A stretch of 64,000 bases of DNA, from NCBI RefSeq assembly GCF_003048405.1, contig NZ_PIQS01000005.1:1-64000 (forward strand), given 5' to 3'. The DNA is from Campylobacter concisus. GTDB taxonomy: Bacteria > Campylobacterota > Campylobacteria > Campylobacterales > Campylobacteraceae. The notes under the pieces were generated by a model. The model was not told the origin of the DNA. It saw only the letters and a list, made by a program, of their open reading frames with translations, and did not search any database. Positions 38,139 to 48,710 of the stretch are shown here, one piece after another. A program made the translations under genes and the position numbers. The stretch's first letter is position 1; each line of letters begins with the position of its first letter.

Positions 38139-39226
38139 TCACCATGTACCAGCTTGTGCATTAGCTCTTTTACGCTTATTAGCTCTTTTAGTTTATATCC
38201 GTTTGCTCCCGTGAAAAATAACCCGGTCTCTTTTTTGCCGCTAAATGAGTCAAACAGCCTATCAGCGATGCAATATCCAACCTCTTTAGCCCCTTTACCC
38301 CTTTGACAAGGGCTCACGCAGTTGCTTATACACTGGATCTTTGGTCCCATCCTTTTTTCTACCAAATTTATCAAATTTGTTCTAATCCCACGAGCCGGAT
38401 AGCCAACTGGACTTTTTATAAGCTCTATGTCCTTTTCCTCGGCTGCTAGTATCACTTCTTTAAAGCCAATATCTGCGTCACACTCATGAGTGCCGATGAA
38501 GCGTGTACCCATCTGAACGCCGTCTGCGCCTATCGATATCGCCTTTTCTATGTCGTTTTTATCCCAAATTCCACCGGCTGCGATGAGCGGAAAGTCGCCC
38601 CACTCTTTTATCTCAGCCTTTACTTGTGGGATTAGATTAAATAGCGAAAACTCAGGATCAAGGCACTGCTCGTAAGTAAAACCTTGGTGTCCACCGCTTA
38701 GTGGTCCTTCAAGCACAACTGCATCTGGCAAGCGATCATATCTTTGTAGCCAACGTTTGCAGATGATCTTTAGTGCTTTTGCACTTGAGATAATAGGAAC
38801 TAGTGCAACCTCTTTAAAATTTTGTGTAAATTCTGGCAAATTAGTAGGTAGTCCAGCACCTGATACGATGATATTTATACCGGCTTCACAAGCGTCTTTT
38901 ACCACTCTTGCGTAATCATTTGCAGCATACATTATATTTACGCCAAGCGGCAAATCTCCACAAATTTTTCGTGCATTCTCAATAATTGCTCTAAGACCTC
39001 TTGTAGAGTAGAAATTTTCACTTCCAAATGGCTTTGCATTTAGCTCTTTATTTATAAATTTACGATTTTCATAATATCCTGTGCCAACTGAGCTAATTAT
39101 TCCAAGACCGCCTTCAAGGCTGACATTGCCAGCTAGTTTGTCCCAGCTGATACCAAGTCCCATACCGCCTTGAAATATCGGATACTTTATCTCATATTTT
39201 CCTATTTTTAATGGCTTTAACTCCAT
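38135..39226 (-). CDS. Nitronate monooxygenase / 2-nitropropane dioxygenase family protein (363 aa)
   Basis: This is an FMN-dependent TIM-barrel protein. IFQGGMGLGISWDKLAGNVS near residues 19-38, GVNIMYAANDYA near 98, SGAGLP near 121, GPLSGGHQG near 175, AAGGIWDKNDIEKAISIGADGVQMGTRF near 216-243 are all family segments. The C-terminal part has a cysteine-rich CISNCVSPCQRG near 300-311. The physiological substrate is unknown; some relatives are trans-acting enoyl reductases. It holds the same position between tyrS and the amidase as Cj1270c in C. jejuni. Confidence 0.88.
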   Translation of the reverse strand: MELKPLKIGKYEIKYPIFQGGMGLGISWDKLAGNVSLEGGLGIISSVGTGYYENRKFINKELNAKPFGSENFYSTRGLRAIIENARKICGDLPLGVNIMYAANDYARVVKDACEAGINIIVSGAGLPTNLPEFTQNFKEVALVPIISSAKALKIICKRWLQRYDRLPDAVVLEGPLSGGHQGFTYEQCLDPEFSLFNLIPQVKAEIKEWGDFPLIAAGGIWDKNDIEKAISIGADGVQMGTRFIGTHECDADIGFKEVILAAEEKDIELIKSPVGYPARGIRTNLINLVEKRMGPKIQCISNCVSPCQRGKGAKEVGYCIADRLFDSFSGKKETGLFFTGANGYKLKELISVKELMHKLVHGE

Positions 39227-40432
39227 CTATTCAACCTTTACTTTTGCAAATTTACGCTTTCCTACTTGCAAGATATATTCACCTGCCTCTAATTTTAACT
39301 GCTCATCACTGATCTTTTCTTGATTAATGCTAACCGCATTTGCCTTTATGTCGCGTCTTGCTTGAGAATTTGACTCACTTAATTCACACTGCGATAAAGC
39401 TTCCACGATCCAAACTGGTGCTTTTAAGCTAAATTCTTTGATATCAGTTGGGAGCTGATTTTGAGAGTGTACGCTATTAAACTCAGCCATCGCAGCTTTT
39501 GCAGCCTCCTCACCGTGATACCTTGCTGTTATCTCGTACGCAAGGTCCTCTTTTGCTTTTTTTGGATGATACTTGCCGTTTTTTACATCGTTCATTAAAT
39601 TTTCTATCTCGCCAAGGCTTTTTGTGCTTAAAAGCTCGTACCAACGCCACATTAGCTCATCGCTTATACTAAGCGTTTTTGCAAACATATCATTTGCGTT
39701 TTCAGTTACGCCGATGTAGTTTCCAAGACTTTTGCTCATCTTATTTACACCATCAAGCCCCTCAAGAAGTGGCATCATGATGACAGCTTGCTCTTTGCCG
39801 ACGTTATAAATTCTCTGCAAAGTTCTGCCCATTAGAAGGTTAAATTTCTGATCCGTACCGCCCATCTCGATATCGCACTTCATCGCAACGCTATCATAAC
39901 CTTGAAGAAGTGGATACATAAATTCACAAATTGAAATTGGACTACCAGATTTTATCCTTTTTTCAAAATCATCGCGCTCTAGCATTCTAGCGACTGAAAA
40001 TGTGCTAGTTAGCTCTATCATTCCAGCAGCTCCAAGCTCATTTGACCATTTTGAGTTAAACATGATCACAGTCTTTTTTGGGTCTAAAATTTTAAAAACT
40101 TGCTCTTCATAGGTTTTAGCGTTTTTTAAAACCGTCTCTTGATCTAGCTTCTTTCTGGTGGCTGATTTGCCGGTTGGATCGCCTATTTGAGCGGTAAAAT
40201 CGCCTATTAAAAACTGCACGATCGCGCCATGTTTTTGAAGAAGTGCCATCTTGTTTAAAACGACTGTGTGTCCCAAGTGAAGGTCTGGAGCAGTTGGATC
40301 AAAGCCAGCCTTTACATAGAAATTTTCACCTTTTTCATAATAGTTTTTTATTAAATTCTCAACTCTTTCAAAGTCAATAATCTCGGCAACACCGCGTTTT
40401 ATCTCTTGTAAAATTTCAGCTATATCTTGCAT
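39227..40432 (-). CDS. tyrS: Tyrosyl-tRNA synthetase (401 aa)
   Basis: This is a class I synthetase that charges tRNA-Tyr. The HIGH-type motif HLGH lies in [13 protein letters not shown] near residues 45-57, and the KMSKS motif is near 233. The C-terminal 60 residues form an S4-like RNA-binding domain ([16 protein letters not shown]). The sequence type is the TyrZ-like branch. It starts 10 nt after spoT and abuts the following gene. Confidence 0.96.
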   Translation of the reverse strand: MQDIAEILQEIKRGVAEIIDFERVENLIKNYYEKGENFYVKAGFDPTAPDLHLGHTVVLNKMALLQKHGAIVQFLIGDFTAQIGDPTGKSATRKKLDQETVLKNAKTYEEQVFKILDPKKTVIMFNSKWSNELGAAGMIELTSTFSVARMLERDDFEKRIKSGSPISICEFMYPLLQGYDSVAMKCDIEMGGTDQKFNLLMGRTLQRIYNVGKEQAVIMMPLLEGLDGVNKMSKSLGNYIGVTENANDMFAKTLSISDELMWRWYELLSTKSLGEIENLMNDVKNGKYHPKKAKEDLAYEITARYHGEEAAKAAMAEFNSVHSQNQLPTDIKEFSLKAPVWIVEALSQCELSESNSQARRDIKANAVSINQEKISDEQLKLEAGEYILQVGKRKFAKVKVE

Positions 40433-40442
40433 TATCTTTCTC

Positions 40443-42632
40443 CTAGTTATGGTATGGATCGCTTTGCGAAACGAAATCTATAATCTTATATCTATCTTTG
40501 ATCTTCTCTCTTAGCTCGTTTGCATCGATGTTTTCAGCTATCTCAACACTTATCTCAAATGTATCACCGCTAAGGTCATTTGCTTCGTTTAGCGAGATTG
40601 TAGCCAAATTTACATCCAGTCTAGCAAGATATGTTAAAAATTCAGCCAACGCGCCTTTTCGGTTCTCAAGATTTAATAAAATTTTATATCTATGTGGGGC
40701 ATTTCTAGTCCATTTGACAAAGATAATCTCATTGCCCTTATCCATAAGCTTTCCAGCACGCTCACAAAGCTTGTGATGCACTGTCACATTGTGCCCATTT
40801 TTAAAGCCAACTATGCTATCGCCTCTTTTTGGGTTACAACAATAGTCAAACTCGACATTTGAAATTTTGTGATTTGAGTAGATTACGATATTTTCAAATT
40901 TTTGCTTTTTAACCTGATATTTGTCGCCCAAAGAGATCATAAAAGGACGCTCTTTTTTTATATACTTTTTAAGCATATTTACGACCTCTTGCAAAAAATC
41001 GCTTTCAGTTGCAGCACGAAAAACTTTTTTGCCTAAATTTTCATGCTCTATCCAGTCTAAAATTCTATCTTTTGAAACGCCAAAAACTGACTTTAAAATA
41101 TCAACTGCGATTTTATAATTTATATCTTTTATCTTTTGTTTGCAATATGTTCTTATCGTAGCCCTTGCTTTACCAGTTCGAACGCTATTTATCCACGAAC
41201 AGCGAAATTTTGCTTCCTCGCCAGTTACGATCCTTACAATATCACCGTTTTTTAGCTCTGTTAAAAGTGGCATTCTGACGCGATTTATATAAGCTTCTTT
41301 TGCGTAAAGTCCGATCTCTGTGTGAATCTCATAAGCATAATCAAGTGCAGTAGCCCCACGTGGAAGCGTAAAAACTTCACCTTTTGGCGAATAGACCGCA
41401 ATATCTTCTATATAAAGACTATCTTTTGCATATTCATAAAGCTCTTCGACGTTACTTTCAGCTTCATTATTTTGCATACCAATGTCGTTTAGCCAGTCAA
41501 GTTTTGGATTTAGTAAACTACCCTCGCCGTTTTTATATTTCCAGTGAGCTGCGACACCATATTCGGCGGTTTTGTGCATATCGTAAGTACGAACTTGTGC
41601 CTCAAAAATACTCTTATTATCAAAAATAGTTGTATGTATCGTTTGATAGCCATTTTGCTTTGGAAGTGCAATATAATCCTTAAATCTCGAAATAAGAGGA
41701 TTAAAATTTATATGCAAATTTCCAAGCGCAAGGTAGCAATCAAGCGGTTTTTGCACAAGAATTCTAATAGCGAGCAAATCAAGCACCTCTTCAATCGAAA
41801 TGCCTTTTCTTTGCATTTTTAAATAAATCGAATAGTAATGTTTTATACGTTTTTGAATCTCAAAAGTACCCTCAATAAAGCCGTTTTCAAGCAAAATTTG
41901 ATTTACTTTTTCGTAAAAAGCATTTAGCTTAAGGCTGAGCTGCTGCTTATTTTTATTTAAAAAGCTATCGATCTTGGCGTATTCTTCTGGCATAGCATAT
42001 TTAAAACTTAGATCTTCAAGTATATTTTTAATCGATGAAATTCCAAGCCTATGAGCAATCGGAGCATAGACCATAAGCGTCTCTTCAGCAATTCGTTTTT
42101 GTTTTTCTACCTTTAATGCATCAAGGGTTAGCATATTATGAAGTCTGTCACAAAGCTTAACCACAAGAACTCTAACATCCTCAATGGAGATTAAAAGCAT
42201 TTTTCTAAAAGTTAGCGCCGAACTTGCTAGTTTTTCGTTACTACTTGAGCTTGCAAGCTTGTTTTCTCTTATAGCAACTATCTTTGTAAGCCCCTCAACC
42301 AGTTTTGCCACTTCATCACCAAATTCAGCCTGAACTTCGCTAAGTGTAACTTCAGTATCTTCAACTACATCGTGAAGTAGTGCAGCTATGACCATACTCT
42401 CATCTCCACCCATATTTGCTACTATTGATGCTACTAAGATAGGATGGATTGCGTATGGCTCGCCACTTTTGCGATATTGACCAGCATGAGATGTGACACA
42501 GCTATCTATAGCTTTATCTAATTTCTCGCTTCGTTCGCAAAGAGAAAAGAGCAGCGTTATAGCTTCTGAAACATTTTTACAAGGTAAAATTTGTTCTATT
42601 AGCTGCTCTAAAAAAAGACTATTTTCCTTCAA
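40443..42632 (-). CDS. spoT: Bifunctional (p)ppGpp synthetase/hydrolase, Rsh/SpoT (729 aa)
   Basis: This is likely the only long RelA/SpoT homologue of the organism, controlling stringent response. The HD hydrolase domain is N-terminal, with AIHP near 61-64, [10 protein letters not shown] near 84-93 and CDRLHNM near 161, so hydrolase residues look intact. The synthetase domain includes [12 protein letters not shown] near 268-279 and GYQTIHTTI near 327. TGS ([25 protein letters not shown]) and a C-terminal ACT domain follow. It overlaps rpoZ by 14 nt, an arrangement shared with many bacteria. Confidence 0.96.
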   Translation of the reverse strand: MKENSLFLEQLIEQILPCKNVSEAITLLFSLCERSEKLDKAIDSCVTSHAGQYRKSGEPYAIHPILVASIVANMGGDESMVIAALLHDVVEDTEVTLSEVQAEFGDEVAKLVEGLTKIVAIRENKLASSSSNEKLASSALTFRKMLLISIEDVRVLVVKLCDRLHNMLTLDALKVEKQKRIAEETLMVYAPIAHRLGISSIKNILEDLSFKYAMPEEYAKIDSFLNKNKQQLSLKLNAFYEKVNQILLENGFIEGTFEIQKRIKHYYSIYLKMQRKGISIEEVLDLLAIRILVQKPLDCYLALGNLHINFNPLISRFKDYIALPKQNGYQTIHTTIFDNKSIFEAQVRTYDMHKTAEYGVAAHWKYKNGEGSLLNPKLDWLNDIGMQNNEAESNVEELYEYAKDSLYIEDIAVYSPKGEVFTLPRGATALDYAYEIHTEIGLYAKEAYINRVRMPLLTELKNGDIVRIVTGEEAKFRCSWINSVRTGKARATIRTYCKQKIKDINYKIAVDILKSVFGVSKDRILDWIEHENLGKKVFRAATESDFLQEVVNMLKKYIKKERPFMISLGDKYQVKKQKFENIVIYSNHKISNVEFDYCCNPKRGDSIVGFKNGHNVTVHHKLCERAGKLMDKGNEIIFVKWTRNAPHRYKILLNLENRKGALAEFLTYLARLDVNLATISLNEANDLSGDTFEISVEIAENIDANELREKIKDRYKIIDFVSQSDPYHN

Positions 42633-42834
42633 CTATTGCCTCTAAGCCTATTTTGCCCTCAGCTACTTCAAGTAGCGCAATGTCAGCAAATTTCATCTTT
42701 GAAGTATCGGCTTCTACAAGCACTACTGCTCCATTTGCTAGTGCTTCTGCACGCTTTGCTACGATAAGTGAAAGTTTATATCTATCATCACCAACTTGTT
42801 TTAACGCTCTTGCTGTTATTTGTTCTGTTCTCAT
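42619..42834 (-). CDS. rpoZ: RNA polymerase omega subunit (71 aa)
   Basis: The small omega subunit helps assemble RNA polymerase and is part of one ppGpp site in other proteobacteria. The start MRTEQITARALKQVGDDRYKLSLIVAKRAEALANG shows the typical first helices. The C-terminal half (DTSKMKFADIALLEVAEGKI) is the normal variable end. It lies between pyrH and spoT and overlaps spoT. Confidence 0.93.
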   Translation of the reverse strand: MRTEQITARALKQVGDDRYKLSLIVAKRAEALANGAVVLVEADTSKMKFADIALLEVAEGKIGLEAIVEGK

Positions 42835-42852
42835 ATTTATCCTTTTTAAAAT

Positions 42853-43587
<735 letters not shown>

Positions 43588-43642
43588 TCACGCATTTTAG
43601 CCAAAAAGGCTTTAAATTTAGTTAATAGTACTTGCAAAGCGG

Positions 43643-44863
43643 CTATTTTGAGATAATCTCAAGTGGATCGATATGGTAGTTTCTTTGCGTCACTTCAAAG
43701 GTTAGATCGTTTCTAACTCGGCCTATAACGTAGCCTTTTTGTACGACTGAGCCTACTTTAACCGTCGGTGCGATCTGACTTAGGTGAGCGTAGATCGTGT
43801 GGATGCCATTTTCGTTTTCTATAATGACTACATTTTCAAGCATTGGAGTTGCTTTTGCAAATACCACTTTGCCATTTAGCACGCTTTTGACCTTGGCATC
43901 TGGCGTGGTTGAGCGAAGCGTGACTGACTCGTTAAAAATTTTTATGTTATATATTGGATCTACGTAGTTTCCAAATTTTTGCTTTACAGTGTAGCTATCA
44001 AGAGGAGCGATTGTCTTTGCACCTGAATATTTTTTGACTGAGCTTGTTTGATAGCCTCCACCCATTGGCTGGCTTTTTTCGCCTTTTTTGCCACCTTTGC
44101 TTGCAGCTGCTTTTTCTTGTTTTTCTCTAGCTGCACGTGCGGCTTCATCTTCTTGTTTTTGCATGATAGCAAGCTGTTCTAGCGTCTTTCTTAGCTCATC
44201 TTGCTGGGCTTGAAGCTTGGCTAGCTTTTTGCTGTAAATTTCTTTATCTCGTTTTAGTCCGTTTATAGTATTTTTTTGCGTACTTTCTAAATTTTGTAAG
44301 TCACTTTGCTTGCGTCTATAGTTTTTGATGCTTGAGTTTATCTCGGTTATTTTGTTTGATTTATTTTTTATCTTTTCGATCGTATCTTCATAGTTCTGGC
44401 TAAGTCTTTTAAAATCCTCTTTTGCTATGGCATTTAGCTTGGTTAAAATTTGAGATGAGATGATGCTCTCCTCGCTTTGCTTGCCCTCAGTTGCAGACAT
44501 CAAAAGATCAAATGACAAATCCTCTGCAATAATCCTTATCATATTTTGCTCAAGCTCTTTTTGTGTGCGTTCTAGCTCTTTGTTTTGCTTAGTTAGATCA
44601 TCAAGCTCGATAAGTGCTTTTGAAGCATTTGTCTCAAGGACTGAAATTTGACCCTTTAAATTTGTGATATCGCCACTTATACCGCGAAGTTTTTTCTCGC
44701 CATTTACGATATCACCAGCCAAATCATCTAGCTTTTTACTAAGCTGCTCACTCATCGCTTGACTCGATCTTAGCGAGTTTTTGGAGTCTTTGATCTTCTC
44801 TTTGGTGTTTGATGCAAAAGCTAAGCTAAAAGCTAGCAAAAATGTAAAAATTCCTTTTCTCAT
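43643..44863 (-). CDS. EnvC-like murein hydrolase activator with degenerate M23/LytM domain (406 aa)
   Basis: A signal peptide (residues 1-17) is followed by about 220 residues of coiled coil (DLTKQNKELERTQKELEQN and similar) and a Gly/Lys/Ser-rich linker. The C-terminal LytM domain (from about 295) keeps the fold pattern (VKSVLNGKVVFA, IYAHLSQI, VQKGYVIG). It lacks the zinc-binding HxxxD (the stretch reads IYNIKIFNESVTL), and the usual HLHFE reads DLTFEV. It is therefore unlikely to be a hydrolase. Together with ftsE and ftsX immediately upstream, this matches E. coli EnvC, which is recruited by FtsEX to switch on amidases. Annotation as an active peptidase would be misleading. Confidence 0.88.
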   Translation of the reverse strand: MRKGIFTFLLAFSLAFASNTKEKIKDSKNSLRSSQAMSEQLSKKLDDLAGDIVNGEKKLRGISGDITNLKGQISVLETNASKALIELDDLTKQNKELERTQKELEQNMIRIIAEDLSFDLLMSATEGKQSEESIISSQILTKLNAIAKEDFKRLSQNYEDTIEKIKNKSNKITEINSSIKNYRRKQSDLQNLESTQKNTINGLKRDKEIYSKKLAKLQAQQDELRKTLEQLAIMQKQEDEAARAAREKQEKAAASKGGKKGEKSQPMGGGYQTSSVKKYSGAKTIAPLDSYTVKQKFGNYVDPIYNIKIFNESVTLRSTTPDAKVKSVLNGKVVFAKATPMLENVVIIENENGIHTIYAHLSQIAPTVKVGSVVQKGYVIGRVRNDLTFEVTQRNYHIDPLEIISK

Positions 44864-45675
44864 ATCGTGCTTTTTCTAGCCTTACTCATCACCAAACTAA
44901 CAGCAAAAATGCTTAAAAACATAGCCACGCCAAATAAAATAAAAATATCCCTTGAAGGATCAAGGCTAGGCAATACTACATCGATACTTGCGGCATTTTC
45001 TCTAAAAATTTCAATGCTAGGCAAGAAAAAGAAAAATGCACCGACTGCAGTGGTCGCAACTAGACTATCAACCATAGCTGATTTATAAAGCATGGCTGAT
45101 TTTAGCCAAAAAGGTGCTCCAAAAAGCGTCATAATCTCGATGCGCTCTCTATGCTCAAATAGCCAAATTTTAGCCTGCTTAAGCATGAGCATGAGTCCAA
45201 CCACACAAAGTATCACCATAAAAGCATACGATATGCTTTTTGCCAAATTTAGCATTTTAAAGACCTTATCGTGAGTCTTTGAAAATGTCTCAACCTTTGT
45301 GATGCCATCAAATTTTAAAAGTTTTTGCTTTAGCTCATCCATGTACTGCGGTGTCGGAAATTCGCTAAGTTTTAGTGAGTAAAATTTTGGTAGTGCATTT
45401 TGCAGTATGGATAAATTTTTAGCAGAGATGTCATTTGATAGGCGGTCGATGATCTTTTGTGGGCTTAGTGGCTCGAGGCTAGATAGAGTGCTAACCACTG
45501 GCTTTAAAATGGTATCGCTAAGCTCTTTACTTGAAACTATGACGATGTTATAGTCATTTCCCATGAGTCTTTCATAATCTCTCACAATCTTATCGGCAGT
45601 TAGACTAAACTGCACGGAAAACAAAAGTGCGATTAGCGGCAGGATGAATCCAAGATGATTTTTAAGCGATCTCAT
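44860..45675 (-). CDS. ftsX: FtsX-like cell division membrane protein (271 aa)
   Basis: This is the four-helix partner of FtsE. TM1 (LGFILPLIALLFSVQFSL) lies near residues 7-24, then a periplasmic domain of about 140 residues, TM2 near 152-168, and TM3 and TM4 in the last 90 residues, the usual FtsX layout. I place the start at the ATG at 45675, because GGAGG lies 6 nt before it and the protein then begins MRSLKNHLGF. An ATG at 45687 (four residues longer) has no such site. The start lies inside the ftsE stop region, and the end overlaps the EnvC-like gene by 4 nt. Confidence 0.88.
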   Translation of the reverse strand: MRSLKNHLGFILPLIALLFSVQFSLTADKIVRDYERLMGNDYNIVIVSSKELSDTILKPVVSTLSSLEPLSPQKIIDRLSNDISAKNLSILQNALPKFYSLKLSEFPTPQYMDELKQKLLKFDGITKVETFSKTHDKVFKMLNLAKSISYAFMVILCVVGLMLMLKQAKIWLFEHRERIEIMTLFGAPFWLKSAMLYKSAMVDSLVATTAVGAFFFFLPSIEIFRENAASIDVVLPSLDPSRDIFILFGVAMFLSIFAVSLVMSKARKSTI

Positions 45676-46333
45676 GCACGCCTCCATTTTCTATTACGAA
45701 GTGGCGGTATGGGATACGAAGCGTTGATGGGATATGATGCGTCACCACAACTACGCTAGTGCCTAAAAATTCCCTAGCTGATTTTAAAAGTGACCAGATG
45801 ACGTCGCTTGAGTATTCGTCTAAATTTCCAGTTGGCTCGTCGCATAAGAGCAAATTTGGATTGTGCGCTAGAGCCCTTGCCATCGCTACTCTTTGCTGCT
45901 CACCACCACTTAGCTCACGAGGGTATTTATCAGCCTTGTGAAGCATATTTACATGTTTTAAAAGTTTAGCCACTTGCTTTTTGCTCACATTTTGATTGAT
46001 GCCTTTGATGATGAGGGGCAACATGACGTTTCTTTCCACATTCCATTCATTTATCAAGCGATAATTTTGAAATATAATGCCAACTCGCTGCCTAAGCTCA
46101 CAAAGTCTTTTATCATCGATGTCGTCCATTTGCGTCATGCAGACATTTAGCTCTCCAGCAAGAGGTGAAATTTCTCCATAAAATGATTTTAAAAGCGTGC
46201 TTTTTCCACTTCCACTCTTGCCTGTGATAAAGACAAAATCATTTGCATAAATATCTAAATTGACGCTATTAATTACGATTTCATCGCGTTCATAAGCTAG
46301 GCTCAAATTTCTTGCACTAATTATCTCTTGCAT
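45662..46333 (-). CDS. ftsE: Cell division ATP-binding protein FtsE (223 aa)
   Basis: This is a single-domain ABC ATPase. GKSGSGKST (Walker A) is at residues 36-44, the Q-loop is in IIFQNYRLI near 87-95, LSGGEQQR is the signature near 141-148, LLLCDEPTGNLD is Walker B, and VVTHH is the H-loop. The closeness of FtsX and an EnvC-like factor defines it as FtsE rather than a MacB/LolD-type ATPase. With FtsX it would transmit ATP-driven conformational change across the membrane to the activator. It overlaps trmB by 17 nt. Confidence 0.9.
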   Translation of the reverse strand: MQEIISARNLSLAYERDEIVINSVNLDIYANDFVFITGKSGSGKSTLLKSFYGEISPLAGELNVCMTQMDDIDDKRLCELRQRVGIIFQNYRLINEWNVERNVMLPLIIKGINQNVSKKQVAKLLKHVNMLHKADKYPRELSGGEQQRVAMARALAHNPNLLLCDEPTGNLDEYSSDVIWSLLKSAREFLGTSVVVVTHHIPSTLRIPYRHFVIENGGVHEIA

Positions 46334-47504
46334 CAGCCAAATACTCCTTCAAAAGCTCGTGTGCAGCTAAATTCTCACGAATTAAGATCGGTTTTTTTAT
46401 AAAATATTCGCTTTTTTCATCGCTTATTTTGATAAAACATTGCTCAGGTTTATTAAATGCTCCAAAAGCAACTTTTAGCAAAATTTCATCTTCATTTATG
46501 ATATAAATTTCTTCGAAATGTAAAAAATAATCTTCTTTTTTGATGATAAAATTTTTAAAATTTTTAATGATATTTTTTACGCTTGTCTTTTCTTTAAAGC
46601 TAAAATCTCCAGCTAAAACACTCTCGCCACTTTCAACCTCACAAGTATAAACTACATCGTAAATATCCTTATCTTGACGTCTCCAGCGGTCTTCGTACTT
46701 ACTAGTTACTTCTAAATTTCTATTTTTGAAAGCTTCTATCTTTGAGTTTGTAGGCTCTAAAAATTTACTCAAGCTAAAGTCGCAATACTCCTTGCTATCA
46801 GTCCTTAGCTCAAATTTACCGCCTACTTTTAGTATCCTCTCGCATTCAAGTGCAAATGCCGATGAGACCACGCGTCTATGCTCTGCTTTATCCCATGGCA
46901 CTGGAAAATGTAAAAATACCCTATCGACTAAATTTGAGCCAATAAGCGAGAGTAAAAGTCTGGCGTCAGTGTTTATTAGACGCACATTTTCTAGGTCATT
47001 TGCCTTGGCCAGCTTTGCTACTTGCTCGATGCTTGGCTTATAGACTTCTATTCCAATAACTAGGGCATTTGGATTGTTTTTAGCTTGATAAAGCAAGTGT
47101 CTGCCAGAGCCAAAGCCAATCTCGATGAAAATCTCTTTAAATTTATCTTTTAGCTCGCAAAACGCTGGCACAAACTCTTCAAGGCTTAAAATTTCACTCA
47201 CTTTTTTAGTCAAATTTGTCTTTTTTACAGCAAATGCTTGACTGATTACATCATTGCAATTTTGCTCTTTAAAAAGCTCCAGTGCCTCTTGTAAAAGGCC
47301 AACTTTGGCTGGCTTTGTAAGCTTTTCACCTTTTACGACGATGCCGCTTTTACCGGGTTTTACGACTAGAAAAAAGCTCTCTTCTTCATTTTTTGTGTAG
47401 ATGAGCCTCTCGTTTCGCCCATTTGCCTGCCAAAGAAATTTGACTTTGTCATTACCAAATGGAAACGAGAGCTCTTTTAAAGACGAAGCGATGAAATTTG
47501 GCAT
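46317..47504 (-). CDS. trmB: tRNA (guanine-N7-)-methyltransferase, long epsilon form (395 aa)
   Basis: TrmB makes m7G46 in tRNA. The SAM site IEIGFGSGRHLLYQAK is near residues 130-145. IGIEVYKPSIEQ near 154, FLHFPVPWDKAEHRRV near 196-211, and LRTDSKEY near 237 follow, as in the family. At 395 residues it is much longer than the roughly 240-residue E. coli enzyme, with about 125 extra residues before and about 130 after the catalytic core. Long versions also occur in C. jejuni (Cj1278c). The function of the extensions is not known. Confidence 0.92.
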   Translation of the reverse strand: MPNFIASSLKELSFPFGNDKVKFLWQANGRNERLIYTKNEEESFFLVVKPGKSGIVVKGEKLTKPAKVGLLQEALELFKEQNCNDVISQAFAVKKTNLTKKVSEILSLEEFVPAFCELKDKFKEIFIEIGFGSGRHLLYQAKNNPNALVIGIEVYKPSIEQVAKLAKANDLENVRLINTDARLLLSLIGSNLVDRVFLHFPVPWDKAEHRRVVSSAFALECERILKVGGKFELRTDSKEYCDFSLSKFLEPTNSKIEAFKNRNLEVTSKYEDRWRRQDKDIYDVVYTCEVESGESVLAGDFSFKEKTSVKNIIKNFKNFIIKKEDYFLHFEEIYIINEDEILLKVAFGAFNKPEQCFIKISDEKSEYFIKKPILIRENLAAHELLKEYLADARDN

Positions 47505-48710
47505 TATTTTATGCTAACTTCTGCTTTTGATGACTTATCAGAGGCGATACCGTACTCATCGATAGCTACGACGCTGTAAGAATAGCTAGCTCCTTTTTGC
47601 ACGCTATCATCTCTAAGTCCAGTACCATCTATGCCACTAAAAATTTTCTCACTTGCGCCACTTCTATAAACAGTGTACGAACTAGCTCTATCAACTGCAC
47701 TCCAGTTTACATTTACGCCGCTACCATCGTAGCTAGCGCTAATATTTGGAGTCTTTGGTGCACCAAGCGTTATGCCCACAATCGGCTCTTCTTGTTTTAA
47801 GCTCTCAAGGCCGTCTTTATCGACTGCTGTGACCCTGTAATACCTTGTTGCCGCATTTGTGTTTATGAGATCCTCATAGGTGTTGCTAGTCGTTTTTGCC
47901 AGATATGTGTAAGGCAAAATTTTACTCACTGTTCTATAAACCTTAAAATAAGCAAAATCCTCAGCTGGTGCATAATCCCAAGTTAAAATTATCTTTTTTG
48001 GTGCATTTTTTGTTGCCTGAAGGTTTGTTACTGATTTAGGGTAACTCCTTTGTCGTTGCACTTATGTTTTGGCTTGGTTTTGAGACAACGCCTGAAGATG
48101 TTTTTACTAAAATTCTATACTCATAAGAACTTCCGGCTTTTACGTCAGTATCGATATACTCTGCATTTAGCCTGCCATTTACCTCTGCGATCTGACTAAA
48201 TTTATTAGCTCCTGCATCACTTCTTTGGATGATGTAGCTTGCCACGGTGCTATCAGGATGCGGTCTCCAGATTACTTTCACACGTCCTGGAAGCCCTGTA
48301 ATAGCTTGCGAAAATGGTACTGAGTCAAGCAGTGGCTTTGTAGTTGCTGTTGCGATCGTGCCCGGTTGAGAGATGGCGTTACTTGAGTAGGTTCTCATTT
48401 GGTATGAGTAAGTTGTCTCAGGTGCTAGGTTGCGGTCTACGTAGTGCGTTGCAAAGCGGTCTTTGATGTCTGCAACTAGCTGCATTTTTGAGTTTGCATC
48501 ATTTGGATTTGAGCGGTAGAGATAGTATCCAACAACACTTTCATCGGTTACTGGATTCCATTCAAAACCAACTTCAGTCATGTCTGAAATAGTTTTTAAA
48601 CTTGTAATCGTAGGTAGTGACATACTTTGCTGAGTCGGTACGCTAGAGCCGCATCCCGCTAAGAAAGCTGCTAAAAATGGTGTCAATATGCGTAGGGCAA
48701 ATTTTTTCAT
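47504..48710 (-). pseudogene. flpA: Frameshifted fibronectin type III lipoprotein FlpA
   Basis: This is the homologue of the C. jejuni fibronectin-binding adhesin FlpA (Cj1279c), in the same position. An ATG at 48710, preceded by AAGGAG, starts a lipoprotein signal with LAGC (C20). Four FN3-like segments can be counted, each with a W and a later YxVYR-type strand (for example VIWRPHPDS, ILTWDYAPAED, VNWSAVDRAS). The frame breaks after ATTKELP near 48035-48042: the gene reads CCC TAA, and removing one base gives KELPKSVTNLQAT, which continues into the second frame to 47504. Only the first two domains would be made as it stands. No homopolymer is present at the break. It may be a real loss or a sequencing error. 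Confidence 0.85.

Noticed and set aside
43643..44863. Annotation of the M23-domain protein as an active endopeptidase
   Set aside because: Metal ligands of the LytM active site are missing, so an activator role is better supported.
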